Source: Ceriagrion tenellum
Lineage: Eukaryota > Arthropoda > Insecta > Odonata > Coenagrionidae
Direction of reading: 5' to 3'
DNA length: 64,000 bases
NCBI GenBank assembly: GCA_963169105.1
Contig: OY720635.1
Location: 154,395,645 to 154,459,644 of the forward strand
The translations under genes were made by a program, and so were the position numbers. This document shows, one piece after another, positions 20,616 through 30,109 of this stretch; within the stretch, counting starts at the first letter, position 1; every line of letters starts with the position of its first letter. The notes beneath the pieces were generated by a model. The model was given only the letters and a program-made list of their open reading frames with translations. It was not told where the DNA came from and searched no databases.

Positions 20616-21011
20616 ATGATTAAGTGGAAACAGCCTTTTACCTGTATAATCTAATAATAATAAGTCCTTCAAGCAGTAGAAAAACACAATTCGTATTGAA
20701 GTTTCTCAGAAATTTACCATCATTAGTGTATGAAAAAAAAATAAAAAAGGATCATATGGTGCTGTAGTTTTGGAAGCGTATCAAATATTAAGAAGGTTAA
20801 GGGCATTCCAATGGTCAAGTTCAGTTGGAAACTTACTAACGCTTCTTGTATCCGAAAAAAGTTACCAACTCTTTACATAATCGATGATTTGATGCATGAA
20901 TACTTTAGTGAGCTTTACACAAAAAATTCACATCATTCAAATATCTCTGTCATTTATAATCAGTCAAAAATGTTTTTCATCAATCCCGTTTTTCACGTAC
21001 GATATCTTTAA
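20616..21011 (+). pseudogene. Viral packaging ATPase, copy 2
   Basis: Starts ATG 20616 (MIKWKQPFTC) with Walker A-like SPSSSRKTQFVLKFL, then after a frame break 20811-21011 contains Walker B-like LYIIDDLM and the conserved FT/YTKNSHHSNISVIY region with QSKMFF. It is the same family as 17270-17473, and with Arg instead of Gly in the P-loop like that copy. Multiple stops and a deletion make it dead. It holds the C-terminal parts that copy 1 lacks, so the two are overlapping remnants of separate copies and not one split gene. Confidence 0.75.
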
Positions 21012-21199
21012 ATGTAAAGTATATTGTATGCTTTAGAAATCTTCGCTATCGGTCGCAATTCAAATATTTATCTGGCTAAGTATATCCCGAAAACCATCGG
21101 TATAGTTCAATGGTTTCAATACAACCGTCTAAAGGCAGAAGTTGACCCATGCCCGGATGATTGTTCCCCCACCCCTCTTCCAACATCGACCTCTTAAGC

Positions 21200-21226
21200 T
21201 ATATAAATTCTCACTGTACATCAGTC
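21200..21226 (+). promoter_or_regulatory. TATA + initiator before the 21230 gene
   Basis: TATATAAA at 21200-21207 and TCAGTC at 21221-21226, a perfect arthropod initiator, lie just before the ATG at 21230, giving a leader of under ten bases. This suggests each gene of the viral element had its own promoter. Confidence 0.5.
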
Positions 21227-21229
21227 ATC

Positions 21230-21667
21230 ATGCTACCGTCGGAGGAAGAAGTCCTGCAGTCTCCACCCGTCAAGAGGAAGAGACCAGGTGGACATCATCC
21301 CAGTCCCGTTATATCTTTACTCTCGAAAAATCTGCTACTTCAATCGGTGTATTATTTAAACAGTGCAAAGTCGAAGGGTGTGTGTTGGTTACGATCCTGG
21401 TAGAGACTTTGAATCGGTCGTGCAATTTAATCAAGTGGGAAAAAAAGTGTTATAGTTTCGCAAGCTGATTGGACTAATATTCTAAATTTGGAAAAGACTG
21501 TGAATTTGTTTTTCTACAAAGGTGAAAAAGAACAATTAACTTCATCCTGCTTACCGTATGCAAATTATTTTGGGAAGAGACATTTGGTTATTAAGAACAT
21601 AAGCTCGTTTAATTTGAACGGTGATGTCTTTTCCTCCGGAGACTTTTGGGTAGTCGTGATAAAGTAA
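21230..21667 (+). pseudogene. Small conserved viral-element protein, unidentified
   Basis: Starts MLPSEEEVLQSPPVKRKRPGG, a basic N-terminus with PVKRKRP looking like a nuclear localisation signal, then shifts frame near 21390. It continues with FESVVQFNQVGKKSVIV, WTNILNLEKTVNLFFYKG and GDFWVVVIK, stopping at 21667. Proteins with this pattern (central W, FFYKG-like segment) occur in insect Polinton-like elements as far as I recall; function unknown. It has its own TATA/Inr promoter. Confidence 0.45.
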
Positions 21668-21931
21668 GACATTTTCTCGCCACCAAATTAGCAAAAAATA
21701 TCACAGATTGTGATTTTGAAAGACTTGTATTAGAGATGGTACTCATAACGTATGATTTGCCTGGTAATCAAAAAGTATAACTTGGTTACACTCTGATTTT
21801 TACAGCGCGTGTGAGTGAAAGGCTTTTTGACCTCTGGCACGAAGTAAAATTCTGTAAGTCAAAAGGTCTTTGATGTGTGTTCAACCCCTGGCATTGGGCG
21901 TAAAAACCTTGCAAGTTGGAGATACTTCGCG

Positions 21932-22340
21932 ATGAGTGTCATTATCGAATTTCAAGGATTCACTAAAAATGCCGGGAGTTATATAGTCAAGGAATTGGCA
22001 ATTATCTCTGTTCATGACAAATGTTGCAATACGTGGTTATTTAAATCACCAGAGATTGTAGTATACAAAAGAGACGACTTGGTTGAGAAACAACTATCAT
22101 GGCTTGACCGAATATTCAGGAGACGTGGATTATTCCGATTTGGAGAGCATACTTTATAATTATACAAAGCACTTTAAATATCTATCCACCAAGGGTGCAC
22201 AAAAGGCATTTTTCTTAACTAGTCTTCTTCCCAAGGGAATTTGCGTGGCTAATCTAGAATTGTATGGTTGCCCCCGCTTAATAAATTGACTACGAATGAG
22301 GGATGTTTAATTGAAGCTCATATGGATGGTAATTTATAAT
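21932..22340 (+). pseudogene. Conserved viral-element protein with EFQGF motif, possible exonuclease-fold relic
   Basis: From ATG 21932: MSVIIEFQGF, NAGSYIVKELAIISVHD, then a frame change near 22085 into YHGLTEYSGDVDYSDLES, YLSTKGAQKAFF, ELYGCPRLIN. The opening IEFQGF...KELAII and later acidic residues recall the Exo I region of DEDD exonucleases, but catalytic residues cannot be confirmed. The pattern is familiar from uncharacterised proteins in insect genomes. Confidence 0.45.
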
Positions 22341-22544
22341 GTGCAAGAAAAAAATGTCAAGTTGGCAAATTGGTGCCTACAAAATAAAATTTGTTAACGT
22401 GATTACTATTAAAAAATCTTTTTGTAAGTAGTCTTAACTGTAACATTACCATGTTTTCTTTGTTCATTTATTATACCGTTCAATTAAATGGATATAATTG
22501 TATTGAGATATATTTATTTAGTTACTTATAAAATTGGTACGAGT

Positions 22545-22652
22545 ATGGAGGTACAATTATATGCGATCATAAGTGCAGTGCGTTTATTGCAAGAACAATA
22601 TAATATTAGTGGAGATGGAACTCTTAGACGATATATTTTGTCTACAATATAA
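22545..22652 (+). CDS. Possible 35-aa small protein
   Basis: Intact short frame MEVQLYAIISAVRLL to RRYILSTI, amphipathic. Located between the 21932 gene and the convergent poly(A) signals. No homologue recognised; may be chance. Confidence 0.2.
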   Translation: MEVQLYAIISAVRLLQEQYNISGDGTLRRYILSTI

Positions 22653-22776
22653 CCAACACTTTCATGTGTGGTTGATGTATTTATAATATTGTAAATATTA
22701 TTACTGTGAAAAAAAATATTTTTGTAAACCTGTATATTCTCTCTTTTATTTCTATGATACCTTTTGTATTAGAGGG

Positions 22777-22823
22777 AATAAAAAAATGAGAGCAAAAAAA
22801 CATTTTTTTTAAACTTTTTTATT
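22777..22823. terminator. Convergent poly(A) signals
   Basis: AATAAA on the plus strand at 22777-22782 and AATAAA on the minus strand at 22823-22818 face each other between the plus-strand viral genes and the minus-strand gene ending at 22872, consistent with convergent transcription units. Confidence 0.5.
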
Positions 22824-22871
22824 TAGAACATGTATACAGACGTTTTAGTATACTAACATTCTTCTTCAATT

Positions 22872-23489
22872 TTAAGAACAAACTTTATTACTCGTATACG
22901 GATACCCTTGATAGTCCGTGGTACCGTATCTCACTTGGGATTCTTTATGATCCGTGTAACACACTGGTTTTCTTCTATCAACGTCCACCATCTCACCACC
23001 GCCACCTTTTGATATTAAGAATTCACCACCGCATTTAGATACACCTTTGACATTAACCTTGGACCCCCCATCGACTTCGGTTCTCTCTGGAACACTTCCT
23101 CCGGATGTGGGTTGTGGAACTGGCTTGTAGGCCTCGTGCACATCCAGCCAGATGATAGGAAGCTGCTCCTCGGCTTTGCTTTGTTTTGTAGGATCGGTGA
23201 TATCAGATGCCAAGGCAATGTTAAATCGCTACACCGTTCCGTTTCCATTTATGAAGCCGGAAAATGTCACTTTCTGCCCGACCACCTCAAACTCTCGTTG
23301 CTGATGTTTAAACACGCAGTAGTAGTAAAACGCTTTAAAGTAAACAGTCAGCATGAAATCGGTGTTGGAGATCTTCAAAAGATCTCTGGGGACAAAAATG
23401 TCCCCGTCGGGCTGTCTCTCCACCCGCAAGTATGCATTTCCCAGGCGAGCTGTGGGAATCCTTTGTACACCTGCGACTTTACAATTCAT
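22872..23489 (-). pseudogene. Unidentified minus-strand gene of the virus-like element (one nonsense codon)
   Basis: From the ATG at 23489-23487 (MNCKVAGVQRIPTARLG) the minus strand encodes about 205 residues to the stop at 22872, interrupted only by an in-frame TAG at 23231-23229. The middle has YFKAFYYYCVFKHQQ; the C-terminal half is Gly/Lys/Asp-rich and ends CYTDHKESQVRYGTTDY. It is convergent with the other viral genes. I-clade copy B begins immediately upstream at 23490. By size, Gly-rich tail and opposite strand it could be a virion protein, but no capsid fold can be claimed. Confidence 0.45.
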
Positions 23490-26150
23490 TTTTCTCCAGG
23501 TCAAAGAAGACCGCGATGACGTGTTGGCGCAGAAGAAAGGCCTCCTGGATGAAATTGTCGCTCCGAACGAGGTGATCAATGGTTGATCGACCTCGCCGGT
23601 AACTACACTGGATATTCGACAGAAGGTTCCGCCGCCCTAACCACCAAACGAGCCGACGGTTTACCATTCTTTCCATTACCTTGCACAGACAGCTTGTAAC
23701 ACAACGCGGGCCTCCATATTCTTTTCCCACCGCGTGGGAGAAATAACAATTAAACACCCACCATGTTTAACTTTTCGCGGTGAAACAATAGGGAAACGGA
23801 GGGCAGAGCCAAAGCCGACAATGAAGAATTGGGGAAGGGGACGAATAGAAAAGCACGAGCGGGGATTTACAGCGGAGTTCTTGAAGGGAACGGACGTGTG
23901 GTGGGGGTTCTGTGCCATATTCCGGAGGAAGCGGACATTCAGCCGCGATACTGGGGCCAGAGAGAGAGAGACCCTGATACAGGACTACCATTCGTGCAGA
24001 TGCTGTGATCACATTACGCCAGGACTACGGGTTCCGGAGGCTGTAAAGCTAGAGTGACACCAGCCACGTATCAACCTGTATTGTCAACAAGAGCGTAAAT
24101 ATGGACTTTAATTCTGTATTTTAAATAAGCCATACAACCCAGTTGGGTACAACCCGGATTAGAGGTTGATGCTAGTTTTGTTTTATTTACATTGGAGTAA
24201 TGAATGTTTAAAGAAGATATATGGCTTAATTCAAAGAAGTTGATTATTATAAAATGTTTAAAGATAAGTAAATCATTTGAAGTAACTGTATGAGGTGCAG
24301 AATATTACAATTGTCTGGGTCATGACCTTAAGTTAAAGGTAAAGATATAATATACTTTGTTTTTGTGTGTCTTGATTCAATGATATGATTTTGTCTGATC
24401 AATTAAAATGCTAGTTATCACGTATCGCATGTTGTTTAGTGTTTCTCATGTTATCTACCGCAGAGAAGGCTGGGGCAATTGAAAAAGGTAGGAGACCGTG
24501 GTTAATTTATCTCACATTTATTTTCCATTTTGATACTCACCACGTGGGCATTTTGAGTTAACGATAATAGAGATTGTTTCCATTTCTGACCCACAACGTG
24601 GGGCTGTCGGGTTGCATTGTTAATATTTTACAAGTTGGTAAGGAAGATGGGCTTGTAGTTACTCGGGTCCGTTCTGTCCTTTCCCTTTTTAGGGATCGGA
24701 ACCACCGCAGATTCCATCCAGGAAGATGGGATACTACCCTCGAACCATAACTGGTTGAGGGTTCTCAGAATCTCCATCAACGCTTCCCCCGAAAGATTTC
24801 GAAGGAATGCGTTGTGGATTCCGTCCAGTCCCGGAGGTGTCCTTGGAATCCGCGATGGCTGACCGAAGTTCCCACAGCGAGAACGGGTCGTAATACTCCG
24901 CGATTACGGACGTCACAGCAAAGCAAAGAGGAGTTCTCTGGAAGCGTTCCTTGATGGCCAAGAACGCTTCCGAGTAACTCGTCACTGCTTATACTGGCTA
25001 GTGACTCGCCAAAAGCCTCGGCTACGTCGCGAGGGGAGCTCACGATTTGGCCATTTATTCTCAAGCAAGAGACGCCGTACTCCCTACGGGAGCCCGAGAT
25101 GCATCTCACCTTACTCCACGTCTGTGCAAGTAGTGTCCTGTGGTTAACGCTATTGACGAATTCCATCCAGGAGACCCTTTCGTCTTCTTCACGACTCGTC
25201 GAGCTTTCGCTCGCAGTCGACGGAAGGACGAAAGGTTCGTTTCGGTTTGGTACTTTTTAAAAAGACGCAGGGCACGTTTTCGAAGACGAACTGCCTCGGC
25301 GCACTCCTTGTTCCACCAAGGAACCGCTGGCCGTGAGACGTTACCCGATGACCGTGGGACGCTGCAATTCGCTCCGATCAAGCACCTTGTTAGAACTTCC
25401 ACATTGTGTGTGGCATCACAATTACAATTGTGTTTAATGTTAAATGCGTCTCTAAAATGCTGCATACCTGCTATACGGACAATCTAATTGCCCGGTCGGA
25501 TTACATCAGTGTTAAAACTTCGTTCAGAATTTATTAAAATGGGGAAGTGATCACTGCCAAAGAGATCTGTGTGCACGGACAAATTAAACTTGTTAAAAAA
25601 ACTGCTCGTTGCCATGGCTAAGTCTATACAGGAGTATTCTCCATTAAAACGGGTTTTCTCACCATTGTTAAGTAATAAAAGGTTAAAATCGAGGATGAAA
25701 CTGGCTAAAATCCGTCCCCTCCTTGTGCTTTGGCCTCTTGAGCTTCCCCACAAGGGGTCATGGGCGTTAAAATCACCCAATAATATAAATGGCCTTGGCA
25801 ACTGTTGGACAAGTCTCTCTAGGTTGTAACGAGTTACCGGTGTACCCTCCGGCATATAAACGTTGCATAACGTTATATTTTGCGGGGTAAACAAGGTTAT
25901 GGCCACAGCCTGAAACGGGGTGTCAATCCGTACTCGAGAGGTGTAAAGAGCCTCTCGAACAGCAATTGCCACCCCGCCATGGGCTCCATGACCAGTAAGG
26001 TCATCTAGCCTTTCGACCTTATATCCCCTTAAAATTCCACTGTCCCTCGCCTTAAGATGCGTCTCCTGGAGACATAACAGAAGGGTTAAAATCTCGGATT
26101 AAAATGGCCAGCTCCTGATTATGCCTATGAAATCCATTACAGTTCCACTG
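23490..26150 (-). pseudogene. ORF2 endonuclease/reverse transcriptase, copy B (pseudogene)
   Basis: The endonuclease occupies about 26150-25484 with VAIAVREALY, CNVYMPEGTP, LLGDFNAHDPLWG and GSDHFPILI (exo-endo-phosphatase motifs). A linker and the reverse transcriptase follow (25465-24640, then 23690-23490 beyond the LTR), with MERMVNRRLVWW, RRGRSTIDHLV and FFDLEK. Frameshifts occur near 25480, 25110 and 24835. The catalytic palm Asp pair and everything beyond are missing. The endonuclease half is better preserved than in copy A. Confidence 0.85.
23695..24632. mobile_element. Solo LTR inserted in copy B reverse transcriptase
   Basis: 938 bp starting TGTAACACAA and ending ATTTTACA (TG...CA), flanked by agct (23691-23694) and agtt (24633-24636), a 4-bp target duplication with one change. 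Copy A has the unoccupied sequence gacagctggtaagg near 2130, confirming the insertion. No internal region, so an LTR-LTR recombinant. A 4-bp duplication suits Ty3/gypsy or similar. Confidence 0.75.
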
Positions 26151-26289
26151 TAAGATAGAGGTCATAAAATTTAAAAAATATGTAAATAAATATATAAATA
26201 AATATATATAAAAATAAATAAGACCTAAAAATGTTAAGAAAAAAGGAGCGGCCTAAGTGCGGACTGCGGAGTGATCAGCGCTTGAGGCG

Positions 26290-27435
26290 CTACTTCCTTC
26301 CCTTTTTTCTAATCATTTCAATTTCTGTATCTGAGATACAGAAATCTTCCTCCATGGCTTCCTGTGGAGGCATTTTTTCCTTACCAGATGAACCGGGGGA
26401 TGGTGAGTTACCACGCTTTGTTTGCGTGGCCCCGGCGGTGGTTTTGGTGGGGTTCTTCCTAGGAGAACCCTGACCGGTGGTTTTTGTATTTTGTGCCGGA
26501 TTTGTGGCCTTAGCCGGCGTGGCCGATTTCTGTGCAGAGGCAACAGTTGTTGGGCTCACAGTTTCTTCCGTCTGTGTGGAAATGGTGACCTTGGATGTTC
26601 GAGGAGAAGCGACATGGGCGTATGATTTGGAAAAAGTAGGAGCAACTTGTGCTCTGTACTTTTTCCGAGCCTCCAAGTACGGGATTTTTTCTACCGTCTT
26701 GATTTCCATTACTTTGCGCTCCTCGATCATCTTTGGGCAATCACGTGAGTACACCGGATGTGCACCCTCGCAATTGACACAAAGTGGGTCACCTGTGCAT
26801 TCCGCACCCTCATGCTTCTCCAGGCCGCAGCGGGGACAGGTGGCCTTGCCCTCGCACCGTGTGGCCAAATAGCTGGCACTGGAAACATCGCATGGGTGCC
26901 GGTATGAATGGCCGCACTGGCACCGATTCATATCCGACAAACACCTTGTCGGGGAGCTGATCAAGCGTGAACGTGAGAACAACAGACGTCGTGTTGACCC
27001 TTTCTCCGTTGCGCTTTGTAGTAAGTCGACGAGCATCGGTGACCCCCTGAGAGGCCATCTCCCGCTTGATCTCGTCGATCTCAACATACAGAATGTCGTA
27101 GTGACTGATCACTCCCCGACATGTGTTCAAGATGCGGTGCACCTCGACTTTAACGGGTATTACGCCTAACTTTTCTTTAAGCAATAATTTATCGCTTCGA
27201 GCCCTCGTTGCCGTTTCAATGAGCAGTGTGCCGTCTCGAAGTTTCTTTGCGGATTTTAGTTCCCCAGCAACTGAACCAGACAAAAGTTTTCGAATAAGGG
27301 AGACACCTTCTTCAGGCTCTCCCCTTCCTTCTGGCACCTCATCACTAAATAGCGCAGACTAGCGCCGGGAACATTACCTCCCCCGCCCGTTTCCGGACGG
27401 GATCTTTTGGGTGGTGGAAGGATATCATCCGCCAT
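26290..27435 (-). pseudogene. ORF1 of I-clade copy B (frameshifted)
   Basis: From ATG 27435-27433 (MADDILPPPKRSRPETGGGG) to the stop at 26290. The frame shifts near 27310 and near 26850. It aligns with intact copy C ORF1: RDGTLLIETA, SRGVISHYD-like GVISHYDILYVEIDE, then zinc knuckles CFQCQLFGH, CPRCGLEKHEGAEC and CVNCEGAHPVYSRDC. The second frameshift falls within the first knuckle. The tail ends IRKKGRK. Confidence 0.8.
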
Positions 27436-27924
27436 GCCTAAACTTAATTCATCCTCCGAGCTCCCCACCCACCATGGAGCCACACATTCGGGACGCCACA
27501 CCGCAAACCCGCCAGGGCTACCCGAGGGGATATAGCACCCTAGAGGTGGTTGTCTGTTTCGGGTTGGATCTTCGATGTACGGGCCCACCAAACCCGTATA
27601 TCTCCGACCGCCCTACGCAGACCCCCACCTCCCTGGCACTCGCCACCGTAAGGCATAGAACCACGGAAGCCGATTGACCGGGAGTGGCTAGCGCCCGGCC
27701 GCCCGTTTACACAGAATCCGGGGCCGAAGAGGGGTATTGGCCCCTGGTCCATACCGAGCATCCGACCCCCGGCTGGGAACCACAGACCTCACCCTCCAGG
27801 TTCCCCTTCTCCTCCTTACGGGTCTCCGCACACGGCAAACATGCGGGTGGATCGCAGGCCAGGTGGTGTGGCCGCGCACAGACAGCTGACCCACAAGACT
27901 GTCCGGGCTCAACCCTTGTTGGCT

Positions 27925-28026
27925 CTGGGTTTGTTTTCGGGGTTTCGCCTCCCCGCCCTTTTAGCCGCCTCTTACGACAAACAGGGATACTGCGGGAGTA
28001 TTCTCCATCCCCCTACCCGCAGGGGT
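27925..28026 (-). other. Conserved structured 5' head of the I-clade element (copy B)
   Basis: Near-identical to 1541-1650 and to the isolated copy at 34389-34497. It marks the 5' boundary of copy B at 28026. Confidence 0.6.
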
Positions 28027-28058
28027 GAATTTTAATATTTATTTACGTTATTTCTTTT
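28027..28058 (+). other. Second copy of an intron 3' segment (element X)
   Basis: 30 of 32 bases match 30157-30188, the 3' part of the intron behind the 29808 gene, and both run into a splice acceptor (TTTTCAG). I-clade copy B therefore lies directly against a duplicate of that gene region. Confidence 0.5.
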
Positions 28059-28485
28059 CAGTTAAAAGTGATGTATGGAGTTCCGTCCTTTGGCATTTAT
28101 TCGAGAATGCGTGACCTTTTAGAATTTTTTTCATAAGACAATGAATAATTTTACGGAATCATAAGTGAATTTTCGGCCCATTTATTATACACCCGCTATT
28201 CACATTCACTCTAGTAGATATTCTCTTGCCTATAAAAAACTAGATTTTTCTTTATAAAGAAGGTTTGGAAAAACTATCTCGAATAATGAAAACATGAAAC
28301 GAACAAATGAAAAAAGTTTATGCAATAAAGAGCCGCAAACCTATAGTCGACATTGAAAGTTGAAACAATCACCCGAAAAACTGAAATATTTACGAAAGGA
28401 ATGACCTTTTTCAAGGCCCTCCAATTTTTCCAAGCAATGGAGAGAGAGAGGGGGAGAGACAGAGTCAAGTCATGTATCTTTGCAA
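28059..28485. other. No gene recognised
   Basis: AT-rich sequence behind the duplicated splice acceptor. A GA-rich tract (gagagagaggggg) lies near 28440. Nothing further supported. Confidence 0.4.
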
Positions 28486-28546
28486 TGCTGGAATAAAGCT
28501 TTTATTCTCGTATGTGCATTTGAGTCAATGACGTAATCAACTCTCC
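28486..28546 (+). promoter_or_regulatory. Conserved 61-nt upstream block, second copy
   Basis: 52/61 identical to the minus-strand block at 7653-7713, with the core AATGACGTAATC, a consensus CRE/bZIP-like site. Located 154 bases before the ATG at 28700. Confidence 0.5.
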
Positions 28547-28699
28547 CATCCATTCTCCTTGGCATCTTTCTCATAGCGCGCAAAAAAGAATTCCGTTCGC
28601 TCTAAGAATGAGCTCGCCAGCAGACGCCATCCCGTTCTATTTCCCCCATCCCTCTCTCACCTCTTTTGGTTTCTTGTTCTCCTGTCTCATGTGCAAGCA

Positions 28700-29105
28700 A
28701 TGGCTCCACTGGAACGCGCACCGTTTCTTGACGTAGCAAGCATATTGCGAGAAGATAACGTTGAGTTAGAAACAGAAATAGACAATACTACAGATGAAGA
28801 TAGCATTACGGATGAATCAGAGAACGAAAATGGAGAATTATTCGTTAATCTTTTTTTATAAGTACCTTGGTATGCACTACCGAAAACGAACGAAGAGATG
28901 ACGATTATGATGATTTATTGATTATATTGGATGGAAGAAGGTGGGAGACTAAGAGTTATTTGGTGGTGATCGAAATTGGACGATTGGGTGGAGTGCGAGA
29001 AGTTTTACTGAAGCCGAGGAAATTTTGTATTTGACGCCTTTTATATTTGAATTTGGACAAGCTTGCATTACCAGTGGCGAAGGTAACTTACAATTTATTG
29101 GCTAG
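28700..29105 (+). pseudogene. Element X gene remnant: acidic N-terminus and FEFGQAC C-terminus
   Basis: Open from ATG 28700 (MAPLERAPFLDVASILREDN, then an Asp/Glu-rich stretch) to TAA 28859-28861. After frame breaks a second part at 28953-29105 encodes NWTIGW, EAEEILYLTP, FEFGQAC and EGNLQF, matching the 6688-6866 fragment. The gene lies between the conserved upstream block and a stem-loop at 29172-29189, the same arrangement as at 7-8 kb. The product is unknown. Confidence 0.45.
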
Positions 29106-29171
29106 TTTTAATCGAAATAAAACCATTAAACCAACCACAAATAACCAACCGAAAAAAGGGATAAAACCGAA

Positions 29172-29189
29172 TGGTCTTTTTTAAGACCA
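29172..29189 (+). ncRNA. Histone-like 3' stem-loop, third copy
   Basis: TGGTCTT-TTTT-AAGACCA, a 7-bp stem with 4-nt loop, behind A/C-rich sequence with AACCATTAAACC and ACCGAAAA. The stem bases differ from the other two copies while pairing is kept (GGTCTT/AAGACC versus AGCCTT/AAGGCT), a compensatory pattern that argues for RNA structure. Confidence 0.5.
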
Positions 29190-29807
29190 AATTAGTCAAA
29201 CCATTAAGAAATAATAAAAAGCGAGACAGTTTAAATAAGTTTTTGAAGAAATAAAATCGCAACGTGTTAAACAAATATCTCAGTTACTCGTTGCGCAGTC
29301 GACTCTCGTATATATCTCTTTATTCCCCTCTGGTCTGGCTCGCATTGATCGCTCCCGCTTGTTTCGTACACCAGACGCCTGGGTGTAATGATCGGATGGG
29401 ATTCACGACAATTACCCTTCCCTGTTCTTGGTTGTATTGCTTCAGTGGGATAATTGCTTCCCCCTTAAGCGCACATAAAATCTACTCCATACGGCACTCC
29501 TGCCGTCTGAGTGCATCGATCGAACAGCAGTTGCGAGAGACATTTCCCTTTGGTCTCGTTGCATTGTTCCCATTGTTATAATTAAACTCTCGTCACGCTA
29601 ATTATTTCACCCTTCAAAGCGTGCATTATCATCCACTCCATAAGCCACCTCCTCTATCACCACCCACTTGGCAACTGGATGGGCGTTTGGCGCGAGAGTT
29701 TTTGCGCCAGTCATCTTCTTGCTGTTCGAAAGGTTGGTTGGTTTTCATGTCTCTATATTCTCGTATTAAACCGTTTTGTTGATTTGATGCGTTCTTTCTT
29801 GTTTCAG

Positions 29808-30109
29808 ATGGAAAACTTACAACAGAAACTATAAACGATAAACAAAAATATTCCACCTTTCGTTAAAAAAGACATTGTGGAAATGTACCCCTACAAGGTT
29901 GACGAAATAGAAAGGGTCAATGGAAAGTATGGAGCATGCCTCGTGGGGCTTTTAAAAGCCAATGAGGCCGAACGGGGCAAAATGTTTTTGCCCCGTCGGT
30001 ACACCGAACTGTCTAAAACGCAGGACCTGAACACGTATAACATAGCTCCAGAGTAGGACAAATTTTCCCTAATCTAGGATGGCAAAAGGATAGTTGTGAG
30101 AAATTAAAG
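29808..30109 (+). pseudogene. Unidentified element X gene with LPRRY motif and flanking introns
   Basis: The ATG at 29808 follows directly on a strong acceptor (TTTCTTGTTTCAG), implying a spliced leader. The frame carries PFVKKDIVEMYPYKVDEIER, NGKYGACLVGLL, MFLPRRYTELS and LNTYNIAPE, with three in-frame stops (about codon 9, then near 30054 and 30075). It ends at a GT donor at 30110; the next acceptor is at 30197 (88-bp intron). The tyrosine/arginine block KYG...FLPRRY is familiar from short uncharacterised proteins repeated in arthropod genomes, but I cannot name the family. Confidence 0.4.

Larger units (their letters stand above)
23490..28026 (-). mobile_element. I-clade (Nimb-like) retrotransposon copy B
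   Basis: The most complete copy: 5' leader 28026-27436, ORF1 27435-26290, AT-rich spacer about 26225-26165, ORF2 from about 26150 downward. ORF2 stops in reverse-transcriptase motif A (FFDLEK) at about 23490, where the viral minus-strand gene starts. A solo LTR sits at 23695-24632. A target-primed element should keep its 3' end, so the junction at 23490 is a later deletion or recombination. Confidence 0.85.
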
